A stretch of 64,000 bases of DNA, taken from assembly GCF_008274695.1 (NCBI RefSeq), contig NZ_VTOU01000002.1, positions 1,052,752 through 1,116,751 on the forward strand, given 5' to 3'. The stretch comes from Sphingomonas montanisoli (GTDB lineage: Bacteria; Pseudomonadota; Alphaproteobacteria; Sphingomonadales; Sphingomonadaceae). The position numbers were made by a program, and so were the translations under genes. Shown in pieces: positions 24,957 through 33,711 of the stretch (within the stretch, counting starts at the first letter, position 1; each line of letters begins with the position of its first letter). The notes under the pieces were generated by a model that searched no databases, was not told the origin of the DNA, and saw only the letters and a program-made list of their open reading frames with translations.

Positions 24957-26987
24957 ATGAAGACGTTCCTGATCGCGCTGGCCGCGAGCACCATGCTGGC
25001 GTCCGCCGTCTCGCCCGCCGCTGCCGCCACCGCCGCCCCGTCCAAGAAGCCGACCTATGGCAGCTTCGGCTTCGACACGGACGGCATGGACAAGTCGATC
25101 GCCCCCGGCGATGACTTCTACGGTTATGCGAGCGGCACCTGGGCCAAGACGACCCAGATCCCGGCCGATCGCTCGAACTTCGGCATGTTCTCGGTCCTCG
25201 ACGAACTGTCGATCGCGCGCAGCCACGACATCCTCGAGGAAATCTCCAAGACCCCGGGCACCCGCATCGGCGACATGTATGCCAGCTTCACCGACGAAAA
25301 GACGGTCGACGCGCTGGGCATCAAGCCGCTGACCCCGACGATCGCCGAGATCAAGGCGCTCAAGGACAAGTCCGCCGTCGCCGCCGAAATGGCGAAGCTG
25401 CGCAAGATCGGCGTCAATGCGCCCTTCATCCTGTATGTCGGTCAGGACGACAAGGATCCCGAGAATAACATCGTCAGCAGCTATCAGGGCGGCCTCGGCC
25501 TCCCCGACCGCGATTATTACCTCAAGACCGACGCGCAGATCGTCGAGACTCGCACCAAATATGCCGCCTATCTGACCCGGCTCCTCACGCTGGCGGGCGA
25601 GCCGAACGCCGCCGCGCGTGCCGCCGCCGTGGTCGCGTTCGAGACCGAGCTGGCCAAGGTCCACTGGACCCGCGTCGACAGCCGCGACAGCACCAAGACC
25701 TATAACAAGTGGCAGCGCGCCGATTTCGCGAAGAACGCCCCCGGCTTCGATTGGGATGCCTTCCTGAAGGCGTCGGGCGTCGATGCGCAGCCCGCCTTCC
25801 TCGTCGCGCAGCCGACCGCGTTCACCGGCTCGGCCAAGGTGTTCGAGGCGACCCCGCTCGCCGTCCTCAAGGACTATGTCGAGCTCAACCTGATCAACGC
25901 GATGTCGCCGTATCTGTCGAAGCAATTCGTCGACGCCGACTTCGCGTTCAACCAGACCGTGCTGAGCGGCACGCCGGAGAATTCGGCGCGCTGGAAGCGT
26001 GGTGTCACGCTGATCAAGGACAATATCGGCGAGGATCTGGGCCAGGAATATGTGAAGCGCTGGTTCACGCCGGAGACGAAGGCGGCCGCCGATCAGCTCG
26101 TCAAGAACATCATCGCCGCGATGGGCAAGCGCATCGACGGCCTCACCTGGATGGCGCCCGAAACCAAGGTGAAGGCACGCGCCAAGCTGGCGGCGTTCAC
26201 CCCGAAGATCGGCTATCCCGACAAGTGGCGCGATTATTCGGTGCTCGTGATCAAGCGTGATGATCTGGCCGGCAACGTCATGCGTTCGGCGGAATTCGAA
26301 TGGAATCGCGGCCTCAACAAGCTGGGCAAGCCGCTCGATCGCAGCGAATGGGGGATGACCCCGATGGAAATCAACGCCTACGCCAATTTCGGCATGAACG
26401 AGATCGTCTTCCCGGCCGCGATCCTGCAGCCGCCCTTCTTCGATCCGAACGCCGATCCGGCTGTGAACTATGGCGGCATCGGCGCGGTGATCGGGCATGA
26501 GATCAGCCATCATTTCGACGATCAGGGCGCGAAGTACGACATGCACGGCCGCCTGTCCGACTGGTGGACGACCGAAGACGTCAAGGCGTTCAACGCGCTG
26601 ACCGACAAGGTCGTGAAGCAATATGACGCCTATGAGCCGCTGCCCGGCATGCACATTCAGGGTGCGCTGACCCAGGGTGAGAACATCGCCGATCTCGCGG
26701 GGCTCACGGTCGCGCATGAGGCGTACATGATCTCGCTGGGCGGCAAGAAAGCGCCGGTGATCGACGGTTTCACCGGCGACCAGCGTTTCTACCTGGGCTG
26801 GGCGCAGGTGTGGCGCCGCAACTATCGCGAGGCGAACCTGCGCCAGCGCCTGCTGACCGATCCGCATTCGCCCTCGATGCAGCGCGCCTGGGTCGTCCGC
26901 AACCTCGATCCCTTCTACTCGGCTTATGATCCCAAGCCCGGCCAGAAGATCTATCTCGCGCCCGATCAGCGCATCCGTATCTGGTAA
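24957..26987 (+). CDS. M13-family zinc metallopeptidase (neprilysin/PepO-like)
   Basis: 676 residues with a clear signal peptide (cleavage after about 24, SPAAA). The N-terminal M13 domain has PGDDFYGYASGTWAKTTQIP; the C-terminal catalytic part has VIGHEISHHFDDQGAKYD (zinc HExxH with Glu), NAYANFGMNEIVFPAAIL, and ENIADLAGL (third ligand Glu and Asp). It is therefore a periplasmic or secreted oligopeptidase, intact and of usual length. A perfect 13-bp hairpin follows the stop at once (26992-27021). Confidence 0.95.
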   Translation: MKTFLIALAASTMLASAVSPAAAATAAPSKKPTYGSFGFDTDGMDKSIAPGDDFYGYASGTWAKTTQIPADRSNFGMFSVLDELSIARSHDILEEISKTPGTRIGDMYASFTDEKTVDALGIKPLTPTIAEIKALKDKSAVAAEMAKLRKIGVNAPFILYVGQDDKDPENNIVSSYQGGLGLPDRDYYLKTDAQIVETRTKYAAYLTRLLTLAGEPNAAARAAAVVAFETELAKVHWTRVDSRDSTKTYNKWQRADFAKNAPGFDWDAFLKASGVDAQPAFLVAQPTAFTGSAKVFEATPLAVLKDYVELNLINAMSPYLSKQFVDADFAFNQTVLSGTPENSARWKRGVTLIKDNIGEDLGQEYVKRWFTPETKAAADQLVKNIIAAMGKRIDGLTWMAPETKVKARAKLAAFTPKIGYPDKWRDYSVLVIKRDDLAGNVMRSAEFEWNRGLNKLGKPLDRSEWGMTPMEINAYANFGMNEIVFPAAILQPPFFDPNADPAVNYGGIGAVIGHEISHHFDDQGAKYDMHGRLSDWWTTEDVKAFNALTDKVVKQYDAYEPLPGMHIQGALTQGENIADLAGLTVAHEAYMISLGGKKAPVIDGFTGDQRFYLGWAQVWRRNYREANLRQRLLTDPHSPSMQRAWVVRNLDPFYSAYDPKPGQKIYLAPDQRIRIW

Positions 26988-26991
26988 CCTT

Positions 26992-27021
26992 CTGATCCTC
27001 CCCCTGGCGGGGGAGGATCAG
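26992..27021. repeat. Solo arm of family A repeat, perfect hairpin
   Basis: A 13-bp perfect stem (CTGATCCTCCCCC / GGGGGAGGATCAG) around TGGC. It has the sequence of one terminal arm of the family A palindrome without its inner part. It lies five bases after the M13 peptidase stop and could terminate that transcript, although no T-run follows. Confidence 0.75.
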
Positions 27022-27073
27022 GTCGATCACTTCCCCGGCTTGACGTCCCCCGTCGCCGGGGGGACAGGTTGGT

Positions 27074-29515
27074 ATGGCCAGCCAATTTCTCCCGTCGTCC
27101 ACCAAGCCGGCAAAGGCGCATGCGCGCGCGTCGAGCCGCACGTTGCTCTATGGCATCGGCATCACGATGTTCATGCTGCTGTCGGCGGGGACTGTGGTGG
27201 CCGTGTGGGGCACTGTCACCGATGCTCGCAGCGCCAGCGTGTTCCTGATCGCGTTCATCGCCGCGATCCTCGGCATGCTGATTTATGCGCTGCTGCGCTA
27301 TCGTCAGCCGGTCGCGACCGCGCGCGTATCGGGGCCTGACATGAACCTGATCGTCGGCGTGATCGAGGATTCGGATTGCGCGGTGGCGATCACCCGGCCC
27401 GACGGCAGCCTCGCCTGCGTCAACCGGCGTTTCCAGAACTGGTTCGGTGGCCTGCCGACCCCGCCCGCTCTGCCGCTGCCCGAAGAATCGCGGCGGCGGC
27501 TGGATGAAGCGCGGATGATCGCGCGGCGCGACGGGATCGCGAACCTTCCCGGTCTCGTCACCGATCGCGGCACTGTCGATGTCGTGCTGCGCGCGGCGGG
27601 CGAGGATGGCGCGCACATCGTCTGGCGGTTCCGCCAGTTGCGCCGGATCGACGGCGTTTCGGAGATTGCCGGCTGGATCAGCGGCGAGAACGGGCGGCGC
27701 TTTGGTGGGGCCGGCATCATGGTGGCGCTGGTCGACAGGGAGGGGCGCGGGATCGCCGCCAATCGCGCCTTTCGCAAACGCGCGCTGGGCGATCTCGAAG
27801 CGTCGCCTGGCTGGCTGTTCACTGATCTTCTGCGTATCGAGGGTGACGCGATCCGGCTGGCGGGCGAACCGCGCGACATGCCGCCGATCCATCTGTCGCA
27901 GGTCGCGTTCGACGGCTCGGATGGCGAAGCCGCGACGATGTTCCTGATGTTCGATCTGCCCGTCCATGCGGGCGGTATCGCGCAGCAGATCGCGCCGGCC
28001 GCGCCCAATGTGCAGGGGTTGCTCAACATGCTGCCGCTCGGCCTCGCGCTCGCCGATCGCGACGGGCGGCTGTTGTTCATGAACGACAGCTTCCGCCGCG
28101 CAGCCGGCATCGCGCCCGACGGGCACGTCATCTACCCCAGCGATCTGGTGGTCGAAGACGACAAGGCGTCGGTGTCCGACGCGGTGCGCCGCTTCGCCTC
28201 GGGTCGCGGATCGTTCGGCGATCTCTCGGTTCGGCTGAAGGAGAAGGGGGAGGAGAATGTCGCGCTCACCATCGCCGCGACGAAGGGGTTGGGCGATGCC
28301 GCAGTCCTCCTCAGCCTGAAGGACAATAGCGAGGAATCACGCCTGAAGCGGCAGGTCGCGCAGGCGATGAAGATGCAGGCGGTGGGCCAGCTCGCCGGCG
28401 GCGTCGCGCACGATTTCAACAATATCCTGACCGCGATCATCGGCCATTGCGACCTGATGAGCATGCGCCACATGCCGGGCGACAGCGATTATGACGATAT
28501 CCAGCAGATCAAGCAGAACTCGAACCGCGCCGCCGCGCTGACCCGCCAGCTGCTCGCTTTCTCGCGTCAGCAGACGCTGCGCCCACAGATCCTCCAGCTG
28601 CCCGACGTCATCTCCGAAATCTCCAGCCTGCTGCGCCGCCTGCTGGGCGAACGGGTCGCGCTCGACGTCAGCCACGGCCGCAATTTGCAGACGGTCCGCG
28701 CCGATCCGGGCCAGCTCGAACAGGTGATCGTCAACCTCGCCGTCAACGCGCGTGACGCGATGCCCGATGGCGGCACGCTGACGATCCAGACCTACGGTCT
28801 CTCCGCTGCCGACACGCGCAAGCTGGGCATCGAGATCATGCCCATAACCGAATATGTCGCGCTGCGCATGAGCGACACCGGCACCGGGATCCCGCCCGAG
28901 ATCATCACCAAGATCTTCGAACCCTTCTTCACCACCAAGGAGGTCGGGCGCGGCACCGGCCTGGGCCTGTCCACCGTCTATGGCATCGTCAAGCAGACCG
29001 GCGGCTTCATCTTCGCCGAATCGGAGGTGGGGAAGGGGACCAGCTTCGTCATCTACCTGCCCGTTCACGAGGCCGAAAAGGGCAGCATTCCCGCACAGCG
29101 CGCCGCCGCCAAGGAGCCGTCGACCGAGCTTTGGGGCACCGGCACCATCCTTCTGGTCGAAGACGAGGCGATGGTGCGGGCCGTGGCCGAACGCGCGCTC
29201 TCGCGCCAGGGTTACACCGTCCTCACCGCCACCAATGGCGAGGAGGGGTTGGAGGTGCTCGAAAGCGGGCAGGAGGTCGATCTCGTCATTTCCGACGTTG
29301 TGATGCCGGTGATGGACGGCCCCGCAATGGTGCGCGCCGCACGCGCGGCGCGGGCGGATCTGCCGGTGATCTTCATGTCGGGCTATGCCGAGGAACAGCT
29401 GCGCAAATCGATCGATATCGACAATATCGGTTTCCTGCCCAAGCCCTTCTCGGTGCAGCAGATTTGCGAGGCCGCGCGCGATACGCTGGCGGAAGATCGC
29501 GCGGCGGATAAATAA
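27074..29515 (+). CDS. cckA: Hybrid sensor histidine kinase CckA
   Basis: 813 residues: two membrane segments (about 25-45 and 55-73), PAS-like regions (roughly 90-360), a HisKA/HATPase core with H446 in [12 protein letters not shown] boxes ([33 protein letters not shown]), and a C-terminal receiver with D741 in [12 protein letters not shown]. The receiver end, [15 protein letters not shown] then LPKPFSV, is characteristic of CckA. CckA acts through ChpT to control phosphorylation of CtrA, the alphaproteobacterial cell-cycle regulator. It is upstream of recA with 91 bp between them; recA has its own SOS operator in that gap. Confidence 0.93.
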   Translation: MASQFLPSSTKPAKAHARASSRTLLYGIGITMFMLLSAGTVVAVWGTVTDARSASVFLIAFIAAILGMLIYALLRYRQPVATARVSGPDMNLIVGVIEDSDCAVAITRPDGSLACVNRRFQNWFGGLPTPPALPLPEESRRRLDEARMIARRDGIANLPGLVTDRGTVDVVLRAAGEDGAHIVWRFRQLRRIDGVSEIAGWISGENGRRFGGAGIMVALVDREGRGIAANRAFRKRALGDLEASPGWLFTDLLRIEGDAIRLAGEPRDMPPIHLSQVAFDGSDGEAATMFLMFDLPVHAGGIAQQIAPAAPNVQGLLNMLPLGLALADRDGRLLFMNDSFRRAAGIAPDGHVIYPSDLVVEDDKASVSDAVRRFASGRGSFGDLSVRLKEKGEENVALTIAATKGLGDAAVLLSLKDNSEESRLKRQVAQAMKMQAVGQLAGGVAHDFNNILTAIIGHCDLMSMRHMPGDSDYDDIQQIKQNSNRAAALTRQLLAFSRQQTLRPQILQLPDVISEISSLLRRLLGERVALDVSHGRNLQTVRADPGQLEQVIVNLAVNARDAMPDGGTLTIQTYGLSAADTRKLGIEIMPITEYVALRMSDTGTGIPPEIITKIFEPFFTTKEVGRGTGLGLSTVYGIVKQTGGFIFAESEVGKGTSFVIYLPVHEAEKGSIPAQRAAAKEPSTELWGTGTILLVEDEAMVRAVAERALSRQGYTVLTATNGEEGLEVLESGQEVDLVISDVVMPVMDGPAMVRAARAARADLPVIFMSGYAEEQLRKSIDIDNIGFLPKPFSVQQICEAARDTLAEDRAADK

Positions 29516-29520
29516 TATCT

Positions 29521-29535
29521 GTTCTCCACTTGTTC
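29521..29535 (+). promoter_or_regulatory. LexA (SOS) operator before recA
   Basis: GTTC, seven bases, GTTC: an exact match to the direct-repeat SOS box of alphaproteobacteria. It is 72 bp upstream of the recA start and just after the cckA stop. A second inverted half (GAAC at 29541-29544) follows it. Expected to bind LexA and give damage-inducible recA expression. Confidence 0.8.
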
Positions 29536-29606
29536 TGTTGGAACATTTCGGATACGTATTCGGGCATTGAAGCTTTCGGACACGCTATCTACGAGGGAGC
29601 CCGCAG

Positions 29607-30680
29607 ATGTCGGCACAGTTGAAACTGATAGGAACCCCCAAGGACGTGGCAAACATCGACAGGGAAAAGGCGCTCGAAGCGGCGCTGGCGCAGATCGACC
29701 GCGCCTTCGGCAAGGGTTCGGCGATGAAGCTGGGCTCGAAGGAAGCGATGCAGGTCGAAGCGGTCTCGACCGGTTCGCTCGGGCTCGACATCGCACTGGG
29801 CATTGGCGGGCTTCCCAAGGGCCGCGTCATCGAGATTTTCGGACCGGAAAGCTCGGGCAAGACCACGCTCGCGCTCCATTCGATCGCCGAAGCGCAGAAG
29901 GCGGGCGGCACTGCGGCCTTCATCGACGCCGAACATGCGCTCGATCCGGTCTATGCCAAGAAACTGGGCGTCAACATCGACGAGCTGATCGTGTCGCAGC
30001 CCGACACCGGTGAACAGGCGCTCGAAATCGCCGACACGCTGGTCCGATCGAACGCGATCGACGTGCTGGTGATCGATTCGGTCGCCGCACTCGTGCCTCG
30101 TGCCGAGATCGAGGGCGAGATGGGCGACAGCCATGTCGGCCTTCAGGCACGCCTGATGAGCCAGGCGCTGCGCAAGATCACCGGATCGATCAGCCGGTCG
30201 AAGTGCACCGTGATCTTCATCAACCAGATCCGCATGAAGATCGGCGTGATGTACGGTTCGCCCGAAACGACGACCGGCGGCAATGCGCTGAAATTCTACG
30301 CCTCGGTCCGCCTCGACATTCGCCGCACCGGCCAGATCAAGGATCGCGACGATATCGTCGGCAATGCGACCCGCGTGAAGGTGGTCAAGAACAAGGTTGC
30401 CCCGCCGTTCAAGCAGGTCGAATTCGACATCATGTATGGCGAGGGCATTTCCAAGGTCGGTGAGATCCTCGATCTCGGCGTCAAGGCCGGATTGGTCGAG
30501 AAATCGGGTGCCTGGTTCAGCTACGACTCGATCCGCATCGGGCAGGGCCGCGAGAATTCGAAGAATTACCTGCGCGAAAATCCCGACGTCGCCACCCGCC
30601 TCGAAAAGGCGATCCGCGCCAATTCCGAAGGCGTCGGCGAAGCGCTGATGGCCGGCCCGTCCGAAGACGACGACGTCTAA
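29607..30680 (+). CDS. recA: Recombinase RecA
   Basis: 357 residues. Diagnostic motifs: [26 protein letters not shown], Walker [70 protein letters not shown]. It forms the ATP-dependent filament for homologous recombination and stimulates LexA cleavage. GAGGGAG precedes the ATG. The acidic C-terminus (SEDDDV) is as usual. A full family A repeat follows the stop. Confidence 0.98.
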   Translation: MSAQLKLIGTPKDVANIDREKALEAALAQIDRAFGKGSAMKLGSKEAMQVEAVSTGSLGLDIALGIGGLPKGRVIEIFGPESSGKTTLALHSIAEAQKAGGTAAFIDAEHALDPVYAKKLGVNIDELIVSQPDTGEQALEIADTLVRSNAIDVLVIDSVAALVPRAEIEGEMGDSHVGLQARLMSQALRKITGSISRSKCTVIFINQIRMKIGVMYGSPETTTGGNALKFYASVRLDIRRTGQIKDRDDIVGNATRVKVVKNKVAPPFKQVEFDIMYGEGISKVGEILDLGVKAGLVEKSGAWFSYDSIRIGQGRENSKNYLRENPDVATRLEKAIRANSEGVGEALMAGPSEDDDV

Positions 30681-30686
30681 CTGTTG

Positions 30687-30811
30687 ATCCTCCCCCGCCA
30701 GGGGGAGGTGTCAGCGTAGCTGACGGAGGGGGAGGACGCGATGTCCTTGAGTTGGTCGCCGACCTCCCCCTCCGTCGCCTTCGGCGCCACCTCCCCCTGG
30801 CGGGGGAGGAG
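30687..30811. repeat. Intergenic palindromic repeat, family A, copy 2 (inverted orientation)
   Basis: About 121 bp between the arms at 30689 and 30809. Left to right it has the arm, a GTCAGCGTAGCTGAC hairpin, a core with CCTTGAGTTGG, a GTCGCCTTCGGCGCC hairpin and the complementary arm. This is the reverse complement order of the copy at 13438-13563. It begins eight bases after the recA stop and may serve as its terminator. Confidence 0.85.
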
Positions 30812-30869
30812 CGAGTTTGGTTCTTTTGCCACTTCGTCGCATTTTCTCCGGGAATTCCAGCCGAAATCC

Positions 30870-30903
30870 AAAGGCCACAAAAGCCACGACCATTGTGGCC
30901 TTT
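30870..30903. promoter_or_regulatory. 11-bp perfect inverted repeat before VOC gene
   Basis: AAAGGCCACAA and TTGTGGCCTTT with a 12-base spacer, extended by ATC/GAT after one unpaired base. It ends 20 bp before the VOC start codon. It could be an operator for an unknown repressor or a leader hairpin; unlike the other repeats it occurs once here. Confidence 0.5.
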
Positions 30904-30923
30904 GATGTTACACGGAGCCTCAG

Positions 30924-31274
30924 ATGGTTTTCGCCCGTCTCAACTATGTCGAACTCCCCGCCGCCGATATCGCGGGCAGCAAGACCTTCTTCGAAACCGC
31001 TTTCGGCTGGAGCCTGACCGCGTTCGGCCCCACCTATGCCGCGACGATGGGCGCGGGCACCGATATCGCGCTCCAGGGGGACATGCTCGAAGCGGCGGCC
31101 AAGCCATTGGCGGGCATCGAAACCGACGATCTCGAAGCGACGCTCGCCGCGGTCGAGGCGGCGGGTGGCGAGATCACAGTGCCGATCTTTGCCTTCCCCG
31201 GCGGACGCCGCTTTCAATTCCGCGAGCCTTCGGGCAACGAATTGGCAGTCTATATCAACGAGCCCGGGGATTGA
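30924..31274 (+). CDS. VOC-family (glyoxalase-like) protein
   Basis: 116 residues with the paired beta-alpha-beta-beta-beta pattern of the vicinal-oxygen-chelate fold: FARLNYVELPAADIAGSKTFFETAFGW at the start, a short middle, and FAFPGGRRFQFREPSGNELAVY at the end. Metal-ligand candidates are the Glu of YVEL and the Glu of GNELAVY. Substrate unknown. It is followed 36 bp later by a GST-like gene, and the pair may belong to detoxification. An 11-bp inverted repeat is just upstream. Confidence 0.85.
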   Translation: MVFARLNYVELPAADIAGSKTFFETAFGWSLTAFGPTYAATMGAGTDIALQGDMLEAAAKPLAGIETDDLEATLAAVEAAGGEITVPIFAFPGGRRFQFREPSGNELAVYINEPGD

Positions 31275-31310
31275 CGATCGTGTCGCTCCTCCGGTTCGGG
31301 GGAGCGTCCG

Positions 31311-31937
31311 ATGACGATCATCGTCCATCATCTCGAAAATTCGCGGTCGCAGCGTGTGCTGTGGCTGCTCGAAGAGCTTGGCCTTCCCTATGAGGTCAAG
31401 CGGTACGAGCGGAACAGGCGCACGATGCTCGCCCCGCCCGAACTGCGAAAGATCCACCCGCTCGGCAAGTCACCGCTGATCGAGCATGACGGGCGGATCG
31501 TCGCCGAAACCGCGACGATCATCGGCTATCTCGTCGCGCTCGCAGGTGGCCGGCTCGGCCCGCCTGCCGACACCGACGGTGGCCTGCGCTGGCGCTACTT
31601 CCTCGATTATGCCGAAGGCTCGCTGATGCCGCCGCTGCTGCTCAGCCTCGTCATTGGAAAGATGGGCCCGTTCGGCTGGCCGGCAAAGGGCTTCGTCGAG
31701 AAAATGGCGATGGTCCATATCGACTATGTCGAGGCCGAACTCGCCACCCGCCCCTGGTTCGCCGGCCCCGAATTCACCGCCGCCGACATCATGATGAGCT
31801 TCCCGCTGGAGGCCGCGCGCGGTCGCCTGAAGCTCGACGGCCGCCGCCCGACCATCGTCGAATGGCTCGACAAGATCCACGCTCGCCCCGCCTACAAGAC
31901 CGCGCTCGAAAAAGGTGGTCCCTATGCCTATGCATAA
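31311..31937 (+). CDS. Glutathione S-transferase family protein
   Basis: 208 residues. The N-terminal thioredoxin-like domain has VHHLENSRSQRVLWLLEELGLPYEV with the catalytic-position Ser and NPLGKSP-like HPLGKSPLIEHDG, then ETATIIGYL. The C-terminal helical domain has FTAADIMMSFPLE, the N-capping box of GST alpha-6. It probably conjugates or reduces substrates with glutathione, which this cell makes through gshA. Start ATG 31311 is 36 bp after the VOC gene. Its 3' end overlaps the DUF4019 gene. Confidence 0.9.
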   Translation: MTIIVHHLENSRSQRVLWLLEELGLPYEVKRYERNRRTMLAPPELRKIHPLGKSPLIEHDGRIVAETATIIGYLVALAGGRLGPPADTDGGLRWRYFLDYAEGSLMPPLLLSLVIGKMGPFGWPAKGFVEKMAMVHIDYVEAELATRPWFAGPEFTAADIMMSFPLEAARGRLKLDGRRPTIVEWLDKIHARPAYKTALEKGGPYAYA

Positions 31938-32469
31938 GTTGGCCGTCCTCGCCGCTCTCGCCCTGATCGCCGCGGCGCCGCCTTCGGCGGTCCCCGAAGT
32001 CGGCGAACCCGGCACCGCCGCCGAACGCGCGGCGCTGATGACGGCGACGAAGACCTGGTTCGATGCGCAGGACCACGGCAAGCCGACCAGCGCCTACAAG
32101 CTGATCGGCCCCAGCATGACCGCCTATCTCACCCCCCAACTCTTCGCCGACGCGCAGGCGCGTTTCGCGTCGGAGGCGGGCAAGCTCGATCGCCGCGTGC
32201 TCACCCGGATCAGCTGGTATCGCGACCCGCCCGACGCGCCCGCCCCCGGCCTCTACGTCGCGACCGACTTCACCGCGCTCTACGCCAATCTCGATCTGAT
32301 GTGCGGCTATCTCATGTGGCACGAAGCCGCCCCCGGCCGCTTCGAACTCGTCCGCGAAGAACAAAACTACATCGACCACGCCGCCGCCAAAGCCATGCCC
32401 CCCGAACGCCGCAAGGAATTGCCGAAACTGTTCGGGTGTGTTGGCGCTGACCAGCCGGCGAGCGACTAG
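31924..32469 (+). CDS. Secreted DUF4019-type protein
   Basis: 181 residues from ATG 31924 (ATG 31930 or 31915 possible); the start lies inside the GST gene by 14 bp. A signal peptide (about 1-20) is followed by an alpha/beta domain of NTF2-like size: TKTWFDAQDHGKPTSAYKLIGPSM, then the typical YLTPQLF and LDLMCGYLMWHE. DUF4019 proteins are periplasmic with unknown function. The stop overlaps that of the convergent tag gene by two bases. Confidence 0.75.
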   Translation: MPMHKLAVLAALALIAAAPPSAVPEVGEPGTAAERAALMTATKTWFDAQDHGKPTSAYKLIGPSMTAYLTPQLFADAQARFASEAGKLDRRVLTRISWYRDPPDAPAPGLYVATDFTALYANLDLMCGYLMWHEAAPGRFELVREEQNYIDHAAAKAMPPERRKELPKLFGCVGADQPASD

Positions 32470-33020
32470 GCCGCGATCGGCTCTCGCTGCGGACAGTCGC
32501 GTGCATGGTCGTTCACCATCCCGACCGCCTGCATGAACGCATAGACGATCACCGGGCCGACGAACTTGAACCCGCGCTTCTTGAGTGCCTTGGACATGGC
32601 TTCGGAGGCGGGGGAGGAGACCGGGAAGGAGGTGCCGTCGCCCTGCTGCGGTTCGCCGTCGACGAAGCTCCACAGCCACGCGGAGAAATCCTCGCCCGCC
32701 GCCGCCATCTCGCCGTAGATCCGCGCCGCGCCGATCGTGGCGAGGATCTTGGCGCGGGCGCGGATGATGCCTTCGTCCTGCATCAGCGCCTCGACCTTCG
32801 CATCGTCGTAGGTCGCGACGATCGCGGGATCGAAGCCGTCGAAAGCATGGCGAAAGCCTTCGCGCCGATAGAGGATCGTCCGCCACGAAAGGCCCGCCTG
32901 AAACCCCTCCAGCATCAGCATTTCCCACAGCATCCGCGGATCGCGCACCGGAACGCCCCATTCGGCGTCATGATAGGCGGACATCACCGCATCGCCCTCG
33001 GCCCAGCTGCAGCGCGGCAT
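32466..33020 (-). CDS. tag: DNA-3-methyladenine glycosylase I
   Basis: 184 residues from ATG 33020; the frame is open to 33086 but overlaps the next gene. Tag signatures: MPRCSWAEGD (zinc Cys), YHDAEWGVP, MLWEMLMLEGFQAGLSWRTIL, GFKFVGPVIVYAFMQAVGMVNDH with the zinc His and a Cys near the C-terminus. It removes 3-methyladenine from alkylated DNA. The start is at the stop of the YciI-like gene (one shared base), so translation is coupled. Confidence 0.95.
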   Translation of the reverse strand: MPRCSWAEGDAVMSAYHDAEWGVPVRDPRMLWEMLMLEGFQAGLSWRTILYRREGFRHAFDGFDPAIVATYDDAKVEALMQDEGIIRARAKILATIGAARIYGEMAAAGEDFSAWLWSFVDGEPQQGDGTSFPVSSPASEAMSKALKKRGFKFVGPVIVYAFMQAVGMVNDHARDCPQREPIAA

Positions 33021-33325
33021 TACTGGCCCCGCACCGGCGTCGCGGCCGCATCGCCGACCACGGTGGTCCACGGCAGCACGCGCCACGATCGCACGATACC
33101 GCTGGTCACATAGGGATCGGCCCGCGCGAACGCCTCGGCCGCCTCCGGCCCGTCGCCCGCGAACAGCAGCATCGCCGCCTCGACCGGATCGCCGAGCGCG
33201 CCGCCGAGCAGCAGATCGCCGCGTTCGGCCGCGGCCCAGGCGAGCGCCAGATGATCGGCGCGAAACGTGCCGCGGCGTTCGAGATAATCGGGGGCCAATT
33301 CGTAGCTCAGGATGTAATGCGCCAT
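33020..33325 (-). CDS. YciI-family protein
   Basis: 101 residues from ATG 33325. The dimeric alpha+beta ferredoxin-like YciI pattern is seen: HYILSYELAPDYLERRGTFRADHLALAWAAAERGDLLLGGALG, then LLFAGDGPEAAEAFARADPYVTSGI and RSWRVLPWTTVVG. The conserved His of RADHLA and the Asp-Pro-Tyr are present. Function of YciI proteins is mostly unknown. The gene lies between a small membrane protein and tag on the same strand and touches both. Confidence 0.88.
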   Translation of the reverse strand: MAHYILSYELAPDYLERRGTFRADHLALAWAAAERGDLLLGGALGDPVEAAMLLFAGDGPEAAEAFARADPYVTSGIVRSWRVLPWTTVVGDAAATPVRGQ

Positions 33326-33329
33326 GATC

Positions 33330-33641
33330 TCAGTCGCTGCTCCCGCCGCTATCCCCGCCGCCACTATCGCTACCGCTGTCGCTGCCGCCGCTGTCCGAAG
33401 AGTCGCTCCAGTCGCCGCTCGCTCCGCCGCCGCCGAAATCGCCGCCATCGCCCGAAAAGCGATTCAGGCTGTCACTGTCGCTATCGCCGCCACTCGACAC
33501 ATAATAAGTGTCGGTGCCGGCATAGCCGACGCCGCTATCGCCACCGCCCGCATCGCCCCCGCCGGAGCGCCCGCGCCGCGTCGACCGATAGAGCGCGATC
33601 ACGAGGACGATCAGTCCGGCGACCAGCAGCAATTTGAACAT
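33330..33641 (-). CDS. Small single-pass membrane protein with Gly/Ser/Asp-rich tail
   Basis: 103 residues from ATG 33641. One N-terminal membrane segment (about 2-18) and a short basic stretch (RSTRRGR) are followed by about 80 residues of Gly, Ser and Asp. The stretch RFSGDGGDFGGGGASGDW resembles the flexible C-terminal tail of TPM/YgcG-type proteins. No enzymatic domain. The strong codon regularity and position 4 bp before the YciI gene make it a probable real gene. Confidence 0.6.
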   Translation of the reverse strand: MFKLLLVAGLIVLVIALYRSTRRGRSGGGDAGGGDSGVGYAGTDTYYVSSGGDSDSDSLNRFSGDGGDFGGGGASGDWSDSSDSGGSDSGSDSGGGDSGGSSD

Positions 33642-33711
33642 CGCATCGCCCTCCGCCGAACTGCGTTCTGCCCATCTTCCCAATCGACGCGTCCTATCCT
33701 AAGTCGACCCC

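Noticed and set aside
24684..26867. 727-codon open frame antisense to the M13 peptidase gene
   Set aside because: It mirrors the codon structure of a perfect M13 gene in GC-rich DNA, with Arg/Asp/Ala-rich low-information protein and no start context; a shadow.
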